Assembly: GCA_035967665.1 (NCBI GenBank)
Contig: JAYWLB010000084.1
Span: forward strand, 1-64,000
DNA: 64,000 nt
DNA from: Arctic95D-9 sp035967665
GTDB lineage: Bacteria; Verrucomicrobiota; Verrucomicrobiia; Verrucomicrobiales; DEV007
Direction: 5' to 3'
The notes beneath the pieces are model-generated. The model made no database searches. It was not told where the DNA came from and worked only from the letters and a program-made list of their open reading frames with translations. Positions 8,102 through 16,864 of the stretch are shown piece by piece (the stretch's first letter is position 1; every line of letters starts with the position of its first letter). Made by a program: the position numbers and the translations under genes.

Positions 8102-8682
8102 GATTCCTGTTCAGCTGAGTTAGTTGAATCAATGCGTTGATCCAGAAATTGTTTGAGGATGGAGCGGGCCCGCTGGAGACGCTTGCGCACCGCGGCGGGT
8201 TCGATGTCGAGATGTTCGGCGATCTCGTCACCGTTTCTGCCCTCGTAGTAGAAGGCGATGACGGCGTCGCGCAAGGTATCGGGAAGGCGCTTGAGCCCCT
8301 GATCGAGAGAGTCAAAAATACTGTTGGAGTCGTTGAGACGCTGGTTCTGCCATGACGCGATGTCGGCGTCTATCTGCGCGAGAAGGTCATCCGTCAGTTC
8401 ATACTTCTGATTTTTCCTTAACCACTCGCGCCACTTATTGCGAATGATGCCCCGCATCCAGGTTGCGAAATCACGGGTCACATCAAAGGTCTTCACTTTA
8501 TCAAAAGCGACTACGAAAGCATCCTGCACGAGGTCCGCCGCGGTCGTCGAATCATGGGAGAGGGCGCGCGCATAAACGAGAAGATCGCGGTGATGTAATT
8601 TCACCAACTCGGTGAAATCTTCCGGGTTTTTCGGGTCGAGCTCTTCTGGATCAGTCGGGTCGATGATGGATGTTCGTGGCAT
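8098..8682 (-). CDS. ECF-type RNA polymerase sigma factor
   Basis: A 194-residue sigma-70 family protein with region 2 (roughly 25-95, including the DLVQDAFVVAFDKV and FATWMRGIIRNKWREWLR segments) and region 4 (roughly 130-185, with the YYEGRNGDEIAEHLDIEPAAVRKRLQRAR helix-turn-helix read in two parts). There are no sigma regions 1 or 3. The start is ATG 8682, with a GTG at 8688 as alternative. It is coupled to the downstream membrane protein through an ATGA overlap. It points away from the 8942-15889 operon across a shared 259-bp region carrying a 17-bp inverted repeat, so that operon is a plausible target. Confidence 0.93.
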   Translation of the reverse strand: MPRTSIIDPTDPEELDPKNPEDFTELVKLHHRDLLVYARALSHDSTTAADLVQDAFVVAFDKVKTFDVTRDFATWMRGIIRNKWREWLRKNQKYELTDDLLAQIDADIASWQNQRLNDSNSIFDSLDQGLKRLPDTLRDAVIAFYYEGRNGDEIAEHLDIEPAAVRKRLQRARSILKQFLDQRIDSTNSAEQES

Positions 8683-8760
8683 CTGCACGATGATTGTTGA
8701 CCATTTCTCAGCAAAATGTGACTCTTTTCTACTTCAGTTCTCCTAATTAAAATTTGTGGA

Positions 8761-8846
8761 TTAGAAAAACTAATGCATCAATCTCCCGATTGCGAAAATT
8801 TGGGGGGAAAGACCCGCTTATCGGTCTTATGTATTAATTTTTCTAA
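8761..8846. promoter_or_regulatory. AT-rich inverted repeat in divergent promoter region
   Basis: Arm 8761-8777 (ttagaaaaactaatgca) matches the reverse complement of 8830-8846 at 15 of 17 bases, with 52 bp between. It sits between the divergent ECF sigma gene and the first PQQ gene. It could be a paired operator for a looping or dimeric regulator, or a signature of the ECF sigma factor's promoters. Only the symmetry is observed; function is inferred. Confidence 0.4.
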
Positions 8847-8941
8847 TTTACGCAATTATGCGAGAAATACATTTTGCGGAGTTGATGAGACCTTTTAGCT
8901 TCACAGATCGTTTTGTATTCGTTATCGATTTCTTTTATCCT

Positions 8942-11218
8942 ATGATATCTCTACGTCGCGCCTTGTTCGCACTCATCGCTGTTGGAACTCCCGCCTTTAT
9001 TCAGGGCGAGGATATTCACAAAGGTAACTGGCTCTCCTGGCGTGGGCCGCTCCAGACCGGGGTAAGTCTTGAAAGCTTTGATAACTTCAAACTGAATGAA
9101 GAGCCGATCTGGACGGACGCGATTTCGGGCCAGGGCACACCTGTTGTTTTCAACGGTCGTCTTTACACCTGGGGATACCGGGGAACCGGACCTGATCTCG
9201 AAGAAGTGCTTCAGGCCCGCGACGAAAAGACCGGTGAGATCATCTGGGAGCGTGGTAGCAGCGACTTCATTTCAGATACGATTTACAACCGTTATTCGGT
9301 CGGTGCCCCTGCGATCGATCCCGAAACAGAGAATGTCATTGTCGCAACGACCTTTGGCCTCGTGACCTGTTACGATAAAGATGGTAACGAACTCTGGCAG
9401 CACTCCATGATCGAGCGTTTTGGCCGCCTTACTTTCCCCAATGGTCGCGCCGGTGCTCCGGTAATCGATGGCGATATCGCTCTGATTCGCGGAGTGACAA
9501 GCTACTGGGGCGCAGATGGGCCTGCTCGTGACCGCTTCTTCGGATTCGACAAGAACACGGGTGATCTTCTCTGGTCATCGACTCCGGGCGTTGGCGCTCC
9601 TTTCCTCAAGGACAGTTCGATGAGCCAACCGCTCATCGAGACGCGTGACGGAAAGCGCGTTTTCTATTCAGGAACCGGCTGTGGTAACATCGTTTGTGTC
9701 AATCTGCTCGACGGAACCCCGATTTGGCGATTCCAGGTTTCCAAAGGTGGCGTAAACAGCATGCCTTTGCTGGACGGTGACTCCCTCATCGCGATTCACG
9801 GTGCGGAAAACCTCGACACTACCGAAACCGGTCGTCTTTTTGCGATCAAGCTTCCTGCCGACTACGACAATACAGGCGGTGTGATCGATGAAGTTCAAAA
9901 GGGAGCGCCTCTCCTGCCTAACAGCGTTGAAGAATGGCGCGCGGCCCTTGAGATGTTCACCAGTTCGCCGGTGCTCCACAAAGGTAAAATTTACCAGATG
10001 GTGAAAACCGGTTCTCTTTTCTGTGTCGACGCCAAGACAGGTAAGAAACTCTGGGAGAAGAAGCTCGCGAACTCACAGCTTCACGCCTCTCCTGCGCTTG
10101 TTGACGGACGCCTCCTCGTTCCGACTTTCCCCGGTGACTTTTATGTCATCAACATCACAGGCGACGAGCCGGTTGTAGAGCACAAGATCAAGCTGGACGG
10201 CAATTGCATCGGATCGCCTGCGATCTGCAACGGTATCGCATACGTTCACACCACCGAAAAGTTCTATGCCTTTTCTCTCACCGACGGTGAAGTGAGCTAC
10301 GGAGCTGCTCCTGAAGACAAAATGCCTGAGGCGGGTGACGCGACAACTCTGCTTCCGGTTCCTTCCGATGTTCTCCTCAAAGCGGGTGAGAATACCACGG
10401 TGACACTTCGCAAGCTTGACGCAAACGGCGTTCTCGTCGGACAGGTGGAAGGCGCTGACGTCGAATGGGCGAAGTTCGTTCCCCCAACTGCGAAAGTGAA
10501 AGCGGAAATGGATGCATCGTTTGAAGGAAACACTCTCTCCGCAGCTCCTGATGCCGGACTCTCAGCCGGTGCCTGGAAAGTTTCAGCGGACGGAATCAGC
10601 GGACTCTTGAGAGGCCGGGTGATCTCCGATTTTCCCTATGAGGAGGACTTCGAAACTTTTGAATTGAACGAGGGCGGGATGGCATTCCCACCGCTCCCAT
10701 GGCTCGGTGCCCGCTTGAAGTGGGAAGTTCGTGACGTCGAAGGTAACAAAGCGCTCATGAAGACCTTGGACAGCGTTCTCTTCCAGCGTTCACTTTCCTT
10801 TATCGGACATCCGGATTCAGCCAACTACACTGCCCAGGCGGATGTGATGACTGACGGGAATCGCCGCATCAAATCAGTCGTTGGTCTGATCAATCAGCGA
10901 TACATTATTTCGCTGGTAGGTAACTCGAACATTCTCGAGGTCAGCTCCAACCACGAGCGTCTCAAAGAATCAGTTCCATTTCCCATCTCTGCAAACGTCT
11001 GGTATACCTTGAAGACACGTGTCGACATTGCTGAAGACGGTTCCGGCGTAATTCGTGGCAAAGCCTGGAAAAAAGGCGAGCCTGAACCCGATGCCTGGAC
11101 GATCGAAGTCGATCACCACAAAGCCCACTCGAAAGGTGCCCCGGGGATCTTCGGATTCTCGCCTCAGGCGCAGAAGAGTGTCTTCGTTGACAACATTACC
11201 ATTACTCCCAATAACTGA
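8942..11218 (+). CDS. Exported PQQ-type beta-propeller with C-terminal sandwich domains
   Basis: A 758-residue secreted protein. The signal peptide is residues 1 to about 23 from ATG 8942; an in-frame ATG at 8858 would place 28 extra residues before it and is rejected. The first half is a PQQ_2 beta-propeller beginning NWLSWRGPLQTG with blades such as CVDAKTGKKLWEKK. It is followed by an Ig-like segment near 490-570 and a C-terminal lectin or DUF1080-like jelly roll (about 590-755). It heads a same-strand run with the next PQQ gene (44 bp), a DUF3311 protein, a symporter and an AMP-binding enzyme. The likely role is extracytoplasmic substrate binding or processing; the reaction is unknown. 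Confidence 0.8.
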   Translation: MISLRRALFALIAVGTPAFIQGEDIHKGNWLSWRGPLQTGVSLESFDNFKLNEEPIWTDAISGQGTPVVFNGRLYTWGYRGTGPDLEEVLQARDEKTGEIIWERGSSDFISDTIYNRYSVGAPAIDPETENVIVATTFGLVTCYDKDGNELWQHSMIERFGRLTFPNGRAGAPVIDGDIALIRGVTSYWGADGPARDRFFGFDKNTGDLLWSSTPGVGAPFLKDSSMSQPLIETRDGKRVFYSGTGCGNIVCVNLLDGTPIWRFQVSKGGVNSMPLLDGDSLIAIHGAENLDTTETGRLFAIKLPADYDNTGGVIDEVQKGAPLLPNSVEEWRAALEMFTSSPVLHKGKIYQMVKTGSLFCVDAKTGKKLWEKKLANSQLHASPALVDGRLLVPTFPGDFYVINITGDEPVVEHKIKLDGNCIGSPAICNGIAYVHTTEKFYAFSLTDGEVSYGAAPEDKMPEAGDATTLLPVPSDVLLKAGENTTVTLRKLDANGVLVGQVEGADVEWAKFVPPTAKVKAEMDASFEGNTLSAAPDAGLSAGAWKVSADGISGLLRGRVISDFPYEEDFETFELNEGGMAFPPLPWLGARLKWEVRDVEGNKALMKTLDSVLFQRSLSFIGHPDSANYTAQADVMTDGNRRIKSVVGLINQRYIISLVGNSNILEVSSNHERLKESVPFPISANVWYTLKTRVDIAEDGSGVIRGKAWKKGEPEPDAWTIEVDHHKAHSKGAPGIFGFSPQAQKSVFVDNITITPNN

Positions 11219-11262
11219 AACTTTCTCTAACGAACCCATAATCCTGGATTCCCCAATCTGTC

Positions 11263-12888
11263 ATGATCAAATCAATACTTAACCTGACCAGCCTGATGGC
11301 GATAGGAGTTGGCGCTTCAGTCGGCTTCATGAACCCTGTCAATGCTGAGGAAACTGCGCCCGGTGGCGGAGAGTGGCCTCAGTGGGGACGCGACGGAAGC
11401 AATAATATGATGTCGCCTGCGACGGGGCTTCCGACTGACTTCACTGCCGGTGAGCAAACCGATCAATCATATGCCGAAGGTGCTAAGCATCTCAAGTGGG
11501 TTGTTGAAATGGGATCTCAGGCCTATGGCACCGCGACGGTGAAAGATGGCCGTGTCTACATCGGCACAAACAATGAGAAACCGCGCATCGATTCTGTGCA
11601 GGGCGATCACGGCATTGTGATGTGTTTTGACGAAAAGACAGGCGAGTTGCTCTGGCAGTTTGCGGTTCCAAAACTCGGTGCGGGAAAAGTCTCTGACTGG
11701 GAGTTTCTCGGAGTGTGTTCCTCATTCACTGTTGATGGCAAATACGGCTATGTCGTAACCAACCGCGGTGAGATCATCTGCCTCGATGTTTATGGCATGA
11801 GCGACGGCAACGACGGTCCTTTTCAGGATGAAGCCAAGTATCAGAATGGTGGACTTGAAGGTCTCGATACAGCGGAGCCTGCAACTCTCGATGACAAGGC
11901 GGCTGACATTGTCTGGGGTTACAACATGCGCAGCGAGCTCGGTGTTTTCCCTCATAACATTACATCAAGTTCGGTGACGGTTTCCGATAAGTATGTTTTT
12001 GCGAGCACTTCAAACGGAGTGGACTGGTCACACATCAATGTTCCGGCTCCTTTCAGCCCGTGTTTCATCGCTCTCGATAAAGAGACCGGCGAACTCGTTG
12101 CCGAGGAAGCCAGCGGAATCGGAGAGCGCACGATGCACTGTAACTGGTCGTCGCCGGCTTTCTCCGCTGATATCGCCGGTGAGCCAACCGTTGTCTTCGG
12201 TGCCGGTGACGGTTTTACCTACGGGTTTCACGCCAATCAGTTCGACGAAGAGAAGGACGGAGATGAAACGTTCAATCTTCTTCAGGAACTCTGGAAGGTC
12301 GACTGCTGTCCGAAAGAGTATCGTTTTGACGAAGCAGGGGAGCCGATCAAGTATGCGACCTATCCCGGACCATCCGAGATTATTTCCTCACCGGTGACCT
12401 ACAACGGCAAAGTGTATTCGGCGATTGGTCAGGATCCGGAGCACGGTGAAGGTGTCGGCGCAGTGACTTGCATCGATCCCACAAAAGGGAACGGTCAGGA
12501 CGCAATCGTGTGGCAGTTCAAAGAGATTGGCCGTACCATTTCGACTCCCTCGATTGCTGACGGATTCGTTTACATCGCCGACTACTCAGGTCGTCTTTTC
12601 TGCCTCGACGCAGAGACGGGCGAGAAATACTGGGAGCATGACACTCTTTCACACATCTGGGGATCGACTCTCGTTGTCGACGGTAAAGTGCTTCTCGGAA
12701 ACGAGGACGGCGAACTCGTCATTCTCAAGGCTGGAAAAGAGTATGAGGAACTCAACATCGTTGAATACCCTCAGCCCATTTACTCAACTCCAATCGTTGC
12801 CAACGGAACACTCTACATCATGACCCAGACTCACCTCTACGCTTACGAGTTGAGCGAAGGGGAGAAAGTGGCGGCACTGGCTCGATAA
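11263..12888 (+). CDS. Exported PQQ-type beta-propeller protein
   Basis: A 541-residue exported protein with a signal peptide (1 to about 28, ending NPVNA) and a PQQ_2 propeller covering the rest. The family opening EWPQWGRDGSNN is present, with blades such as CFDEKTGELLWQF and CLDAETGEKYWEH. A CNWSSPAF and DCCPKEYRF pair suggests extracytoplasmic disulfides. Unlike its upstream neighbour it has no additional C-terminal domain. The 44-bp spacing behind the first propeller and 33 bp to the DUF3311 gene support one operon. No catalytic residues can be assigned from sequence alone. Confidence 0.82.
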   Translation: MIKSILNLTSLMAIGVGASVGFMNPVNAEETAPGGGEWPQWGRDGSNNMMSPATGLPTDFTAGEQTDQSYAEGAKHLKWVVEMGSQAYGTATVKDGRVYIGTNNEKPRIDSVQGDHGIVMCFDEKTGELLWQFAVPKLGAGKVSDWEFLGVCSSFTVDGKYGYVVTNRGEIICLDVYGMSDGNDGPFQDEAKYQNGGLEGLDTAEPATLDDKAADIVWGYNMRSELGVFPHNITSSSVTVSDKYVFASTSNGVDWSHINVPAPFSPCFIALDKETGELVAEEASGIGERTMHCNWSSPAFSADIAGEPTVVFGAGDGFTYGFHANQFDEEKDGDETFNLLQELWKVDCCPKEYRFDEAGEPIKYATYPGPSEIISSPVTYNGKVYSAIGQDPEHGEGVGAVTCIDPTKGNGQDAIVWQFKEIGRTISTPSIADGFVYIADYSGRLFCLDAETGEKYWEHDTLSHIWGSTLVVDGKVLLGNEDGELVILKAGKEYEELNIVEYPQPIYSTPIVANGTLYIMTQTHLYAYELSEGEKVAALAR

Positions 12889-12921
12889 GAAGTAGCTGGC
12901 AGCCCTTTGCAATACGGAATC

Positions 12922-13149
12922 ATGAAAACGACAATAGTTGTTACGATCTTCTTCATCCTCGCGATTCTCCACCAGGATTTCTGGAACTGGAACAATCGGG
13001 ACCTCGTTTTTGGATTCATTCCAGCAGGCCTTGCCTACCATTCAGCTTATTCGCTGGTGGCAGCTCTCTTCTGGTATCTCGTGAGCAGGTTTGCCTGGCC
13101 TCATCGAACCGAACAGTGGGCCGACGAAACGGCTGAATCGGATTCCTAA
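12922..13149 (+). CDS. DUF3311-type small membrane protein
   Basis: A 75-residue protein with two transmembrane helices (about 3-17 and 33-55) separated by the short motif DFWNWNNRDLVFGFIPAG. This is the topology and motif style of DUF3311/YhdT-like proteins, encoded immediately before sodium:solute symporters such as PanF. ATG 12922 is preferred to a TTG five codons upstream. The symporter follows after 63 bp, as in that pairing. It is presumed to be a small accessory subunit of the transporter. Confidence 0.75.
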   Translation: MKTTIVVTIFFILAILHQDFWNWNNRDLVFGFIPAGLAYHSAYSLVAALFWYLVSRFAWPHRTEQWADETAESDS

Positions 13150-13212
13150 TCAAATTATCGCTGCACAGGGAGCTATCCTTTTGCAGCGATTCAGCCACTT
13201 CTACCGCTAGTC

Positions 13213-14772
13213 ATGACTACATTTTATATCATCGTCGGTTACCTTGCCCTGCTTCTCGGGCTCGGGGTAATCAGTAATCGTTTTTTTAAAGGAACCAGCG
13301 CTGACTTCTTTGTCGTGAGTCGCTCGGTTGGATCGTTTCTTCTTCTCATGTCGATTTTCGGCACTACGATGACGGGCTTTGCTCTCGTCGGTTCGACGGG
13401 GAAGGCGTTCTCCAGCGGCATCGGGGTCTACGGCCTCATGGCATCCTGGTCGGGGCTGATTCACTCGGCGGTATTCTTTGCTGTGGGTATTAAGCTCTGG
13501 GCGGTTGGAAAACGCTACGGCTACGTGACGCAATGTGAGTATTTCCGGGATCGTTTCGAGTCCGAGCGCCTCGGGTATCTGCTCTTTCCAATTCTGGTAT
13601 TGCTGGTGATTCCCTACCTCCTTGTCGGAGTTATTGCCGCGGGAAAATTCATTCAGCCAACCACGGCGGGACTGTTCATGGAGGCGTTTCCGATGCCTAA
13701 TCTTCCGAACGGGAATCCACATCCGCTCAGCGGCGGAATTCCACCCTGGCTCGGTAGCGGTGTGATCTGTCTGATCGTGCTTTTCTATGTTTTCTTCGGC
13801 GGTCTTCGCGGTGCGGTCTGGGCGAATACGTTTCAGACGATCGTGTTCATGATCACGGGCGTAATCGCCTTTTACATGATCTCGAAGAACCTCGGTGGGC
13901 TCAAGTCAGCCTCTGAGTTGGTTGCCGCGAGTGAGTTTGCGGCCGACAGGCTCGCACGTGAGGGGCTCATCGGGAAGATGCAGTTCCTCAGTTACCTTTT
14001 TATCCCTTTATCGGTGGGAATGTTTCCCCACCTCTTTCAGCACTGGCTTACTGCGAAGAGTGCGAAGAGCTTCAAATTGACGGTGGTTGCCCATCCGGTG
14101 TTCATCATGATCGTCTGGCTTCCCTGTATCCTTATCGGAATCTGGGCGGCCGCTTATCTGGGACCGCTCGGACCTGGGCAGAGCGCGAACTCAGTGCTTG
14201 GCCGGATGATTTCACAACTGGTGCATTCTCCGGTGCTCTCAGGTCTCGTCGGTGCCGGCGTGCTTGCCGCTATCATGTCATCGCTTGATTCTCAGTTCAT
14301 GTGTCTCGGCACGATGTTCACGAGAGACGTCGTTATCCGTAAGTTCGGCGAAGATCGCTTCAGCGATAATCAGAAGATCTGGATTGCCCGAGGATTTATC
14401 CTCGCAATCGTGTTTGTGACCTACCTGCTTTCACTTGCGCTCGCCAACAGCGCCCACGTCTTCGACCTCGGAGTCTGGTGTTTCTCTGGATTCGCTGCGC
14501 TCTTCCCGCTCATTTTCGCCGCCGTTTACTGGAAGCGTGTCACTCTTGCAGGGGCATATAGCTGTATCATTTCCACGGCGATTGTTTGGTGTATTCTTTT
14601 CTACAACGATATCCTCGCAGTGAAACCTCCGGGGATGGAAGAAGATGAGATGCTCATCGCCGGGATGATGCCGGTCACGATCATGATCGCTGTTTCAGCT
14701 GTATCTCTTATTGTCGGATCGCTCCTTTCGAAAAAGCCTTCAGAGGAAGTGATTCGAAAATTCTTTCCTTAA
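13213..14772 (+). CDS. Sodium:solute symporter family transporter
   Basis: A 519-residue polytopic protein with about 12-13 hydrophobic segments and the SSF fold. The early ADFFVVSRSVGSF loop, GLRGAVWANTFQTIVF in the middle, and an SSLDSQFMCLGTMFTRDVV segment, which corresponds to the sodium-site helix, are all typical. It imports a small organic solute with Na+, but sequence does not show which. The adjacent DUF3311 protein matches the PanF/YhdT arrangement. The downstream AMP-binding enzyme suggests an organic acid substrate, as inference only. Length is normal for the family. Confidence 0.92.
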   Translation: MTTFYIIVGYLALLLGLGVISNRFFKGTSADFFVVSRSVGSFLLLMSIFGTTMTGFALVGSTGKAFSSGIGVYGLMASWSGLIHSAVFFAVGIKLWAVGKRYGYVTQCEYFRDRFESERLGYLLFPILVLLVIPYLLVGVIAAGKFIQPTTAGLFMEAFPMPNLPNGNPHPLSGGIPPWLGSGVICLIVLFYVFFGGLRGAVWANTFQTIVFMITGVIAFYMISKNLGGLKSASELVAASEFAADRLAREGLIGKMQFLSYLFIPLSVGMFPHLFQHWLTAKSAKSFKLTVVAHPVFIMIVWLPCILIGIWAAAYLGPLGPGQSANSVLGRMISQLVHSPVLSGLVGAGVLAAIMSSLDSQFMCLGTMFTRDVVIRKFGEDRFSDNQKIWIARGFILAIVFVTYLLSLALANSAHVFDLGVWCFSGFAALFPLIFAAVYWKRVTLAGAYSCIISTAIVWCILFYNDILAVKPPGMEEDEMLIAGMMPVTIMIAVSAVSLIVGSLLSKKPSEEVIRKFFP

Positions 14773-14824
14773 GGACTTACATTCCTAACTACTTTATCTC
14801 TCTACTACTTTATTTCTTTTTCTA

Positions 14825-15889
14825 ATGACCGCTGACGAAGCAAGATCACAACTCGACGAACGCGTCCGCGAAATGATGGCGTGGCACTTCTCGGATGAAA
14901 CCGGCTGCCCTTTCTGGCTCGACTGGAAAAAGGAAGCAGGCTGGGATCCCCGTGAAGAAGTGAAGAGCTACGACGACATCATCAAGTTTCCTCATTTTCA
15001 GGATGAGTGGCTCCGCGATGAAAAAAACGAGCGTTTTGTTCCCAATGCGTATAAGGGCCGTCCCTTCAACGTGTTTGAGACCGGTGGAACGACCGGACTT
15101 CCCAAGCAGCGCGTCGGTTGGGAGGATTATAAGCACGACTACGAACAGTTCTCCGATCAGCTCAGCGATGAGTTCTTTCCGAAGGGCGGGAACTGGATCA
15201 TGGTTGGGCCAACCGGTCCCCGTCGTCTCCGCCTTGCCGTGGAGCACCTCGCAAATGTGCGTGGCGGCAGCTGTTATCACGTCGATCTCGATCCGCGTTG
15301 GGTGAAGCGACTTATCGGTCGCAAAGAACTCGACCAGGTTGAGCGCTATCAGGCGCATGTCATGTCGCAGGCCGTTGAGATCATCAAGCATCGCGACATT
15401 TCCTGTATCTTCACGACGCCGCGTCTTCTCGCTTCCATCGGTGAGCGGATTTCAATTTCCGATCACGGGATCAAAGGCTGTTTCTGTGGAGGGACTTCCA
15501 TGACTCCGGAATACGTCCGTTTTCTTCAGGAGGAAGTGCTGGAGAACAAAGCCCAGTTTGTTCCCACATACGGTAATACTCTCATGGGGCTGGCAGTTTC
15601 GATCCCTGAAGAGCTGAAGGAAAAAGATTACAGCGTGACCTACTACGCACCGCAGCCACGTGCTGTATTGCGAATCGTGGATCCCGAGAAGACGGAGATC
15701 ACGAAGGAATACGGTGAGTATGGACGCGTTGAACTGACGACGCTCACTCATGAGTTTTTCATGCCGCGCTTTCTCGAGCGGGATGAAGCGATTCGCCGTG
15801 AACCACACGCGAAGTATGCGTGGGATGGCGTCGGTGATGTTCGACCCTTTGGCGCTCTCACCAAGAAGGTGATCGAAGGGGTATACTAG
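14825..15889 (+). CDS. AMP-binding (PaaK-like) enzyme lacking the C-terminal domain
   Basis: A 354-residue member of the adenylate-forming ANL superfamily, closest in style to phenylacetate-CoA ligases. The ATP-binding loop FETGGTTGLPKQ is clear near residue 80-90, then PTYGNTLMG (A5-like) and DGVGDVRPFG (A7-like, with the ATP-ribose aspartate). The protein ends about 20 residues after that motif, so the mobile C-terminal domain with the catalytic lysine found in roughly 430-residue PaaK is absent. It may adenylate or transfer acyl groups differently, as LuxE-type short enzymes do. It is last in the PQQ-symporter run, before two hairpins. Substrate unknown. Confidence 0.7.
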   Translation: MTADEARSQLDERVREMMAWHFSDETGCPFWLDWKKEAGWDPREEVKSYDDIIKFPHFQDEWLRDEKNERFVPNAYKGRPFNVFETGGTTGLPKQRVGWEDYKHDYEQFSDQLSDEFFPKGGNWIMVGPTGPRRLRLAVEHLANVRGGSCYHVDLDPRWVKRLIGRKELDQVERYQAHVMSQAVEIIKHRDISCIFTTPRLLASIGERISISDHGIKGCFCGGTSMTPEYVRFLQEEVLENKAQFVPTYGNTLMGLAVSIPEELKEKDYSVTYYAPQPRAVLRIVDPEKTEITKEYGEYGRVELTTLTHEFFMPRFLERDEAIRREPHAKYAWDGVGDVRPFGALTKKVIEGVY

Positions 15890-15897
15890 AAACGTGA

Positions 15898-15923
15898 GAG
15901 GCAGGATTTGATGATCCTGCCTC
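15898..15923 (+). terminator. Hairpin after the AMP-binding gene
   Basis: Perfect 10-bp stem (gaggcaggat pairs with atcctgcctc) with a 6-nt loop, starting 9 bp after the stop codon. There is no long T-run after it, so it may stabilise the 3' end or assist the stronger terminator that follows. Confidence 0.5.
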
Positions 15924-15940
15924 CTGAATTTTGAAACATT

Positions 15941-15969
15941 AAAGGCGGGCCGAAATGCCCGCCTTTTTT
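15941..15969. terminator. Bidirectional rho-independent terminator
   Basis: Sequence aaaggcgggc, loop cgaaat, then gcccgccttttttc gives a GC-rich stem with A-run on one side and T-run on the other. It lies between convergent genes and can serve both the symporter/AMP-enzyme operon (plus) and the OmpA-like gene (minus). Confidence 0.88.
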
Positions 15970-15981
15970 CGTGAATCCAGC

Positions 15982-16644
15982 TTAGCTGCGATCCACGATC
16001 TGAAGGTGGGTCGTATACCGGGCTTCTTCGGGTGAAACGCCTGCAATCCCTCGAACGATTCTGACGTGATCGACCGTGATCTTGCTGGATCTCGCCAGAT
16101 AGTTGCGGATCGCATTGGCCTGTTTCTTATCGAGAGTGGAATCCGCATTGGCCACCACCCTGACTTCGGGCGAGGCGTGGCGATTGATGATTGCGGCAAC
16201 GTTTTCGAGAGTTTCCTGTCCACGGAGACTGAGCCTTCCGGAGCTTCCTTCAAAAAGCTCATCGTTTCCGAGTCGAATCACCGTTCCGTTCGTGGAAGGC
16301 GTGTTGCCGGTAGCCATCTTTTCCTGAATTCGGGCTTCGAGGGCTTTCTCATCGGCTTCTACACTTTGCAGCTTCAGGGTCGAAGCGGAAGGTGACACCG
16401 ACGGGGTCGGGAAAAGGGACTTTTCCGAAAATACATACGGTTTTTCGAATCCTGAAATGAGTGACTCTCCGGGAATCGCGCTTCTGCGGTGGGCAATATT
16501 GTTGCTCACGACCTCACGACTGGCTGCCATTGAGGAATAGGTCGTTGTTCCCTCGAACCTGTCTTGTGCAGAGATGAGGGAGGGTTGAATGACGATGGCG
16601 GCAAATGTGGCCGCGGTGACGACTTCGACAGAGTATTTTTTCAT
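15982..16644 (-). CDS. OmpA-like C-terminal domain protein, exported
   Basis: A 220-residue protein with a signal peptide (1 to about 26, ending SLISAQ), a low-complexity Ser/Thr-rich stretch, a short helical segment near 95-108, and a C-terminal OmpA-like module (about 115-218). The module shows NDELFEGSSGRLSLRGQETLENVA followed by a V-R-V-V-A-N-A-D strand and an NAIRNYLARS helix. Such modules usually bind peptidoglycan, though the canonical NxxLSxxRA motif is altered here (DKKQANAIRNYL), so binding is uncertain. A monocistronic gene ending at the bidirectional terminator. Confidence 0.65.
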   Translation of the reverse strand: MKKYSVEVVTAATFAAIVIQPSLISAQDRFEGTTTYSSMAASREVVSNNIAHRRSAIPGESLISGFEKPYVFSEKSLFPTPSVSPSASTLKLQSVEADEKALEARIQEKMATGNTPSTNGTVIRLGNDELFEGSSGRLSLRGQETLENVAAIINRHASPEVRVVANADSTLDKKQANAIRNYLARSSKITVDHVRIVRGIAGVSPEEARYTTHLQIVDRS

Positions 16645-16864
16645 TGGGGTGGGGAGCCTGGTGCAAGGGGCGTTTACGATCGATCTCGCTTTGAGATGGT
16701 GTATTCTCCCGGTCTGTCTGCCTCAGAACTTCCCGATAGATATTTGTAATCGCGGCGCAAATTTCTGCAAAGAATATTACGCGATTCCGTACCGATTTTT
16801 TTCTAACGGAATGGAATGGTCCGGGGCAATTGACAATTGAATCCAAATCTGGGAATACTGCGGG

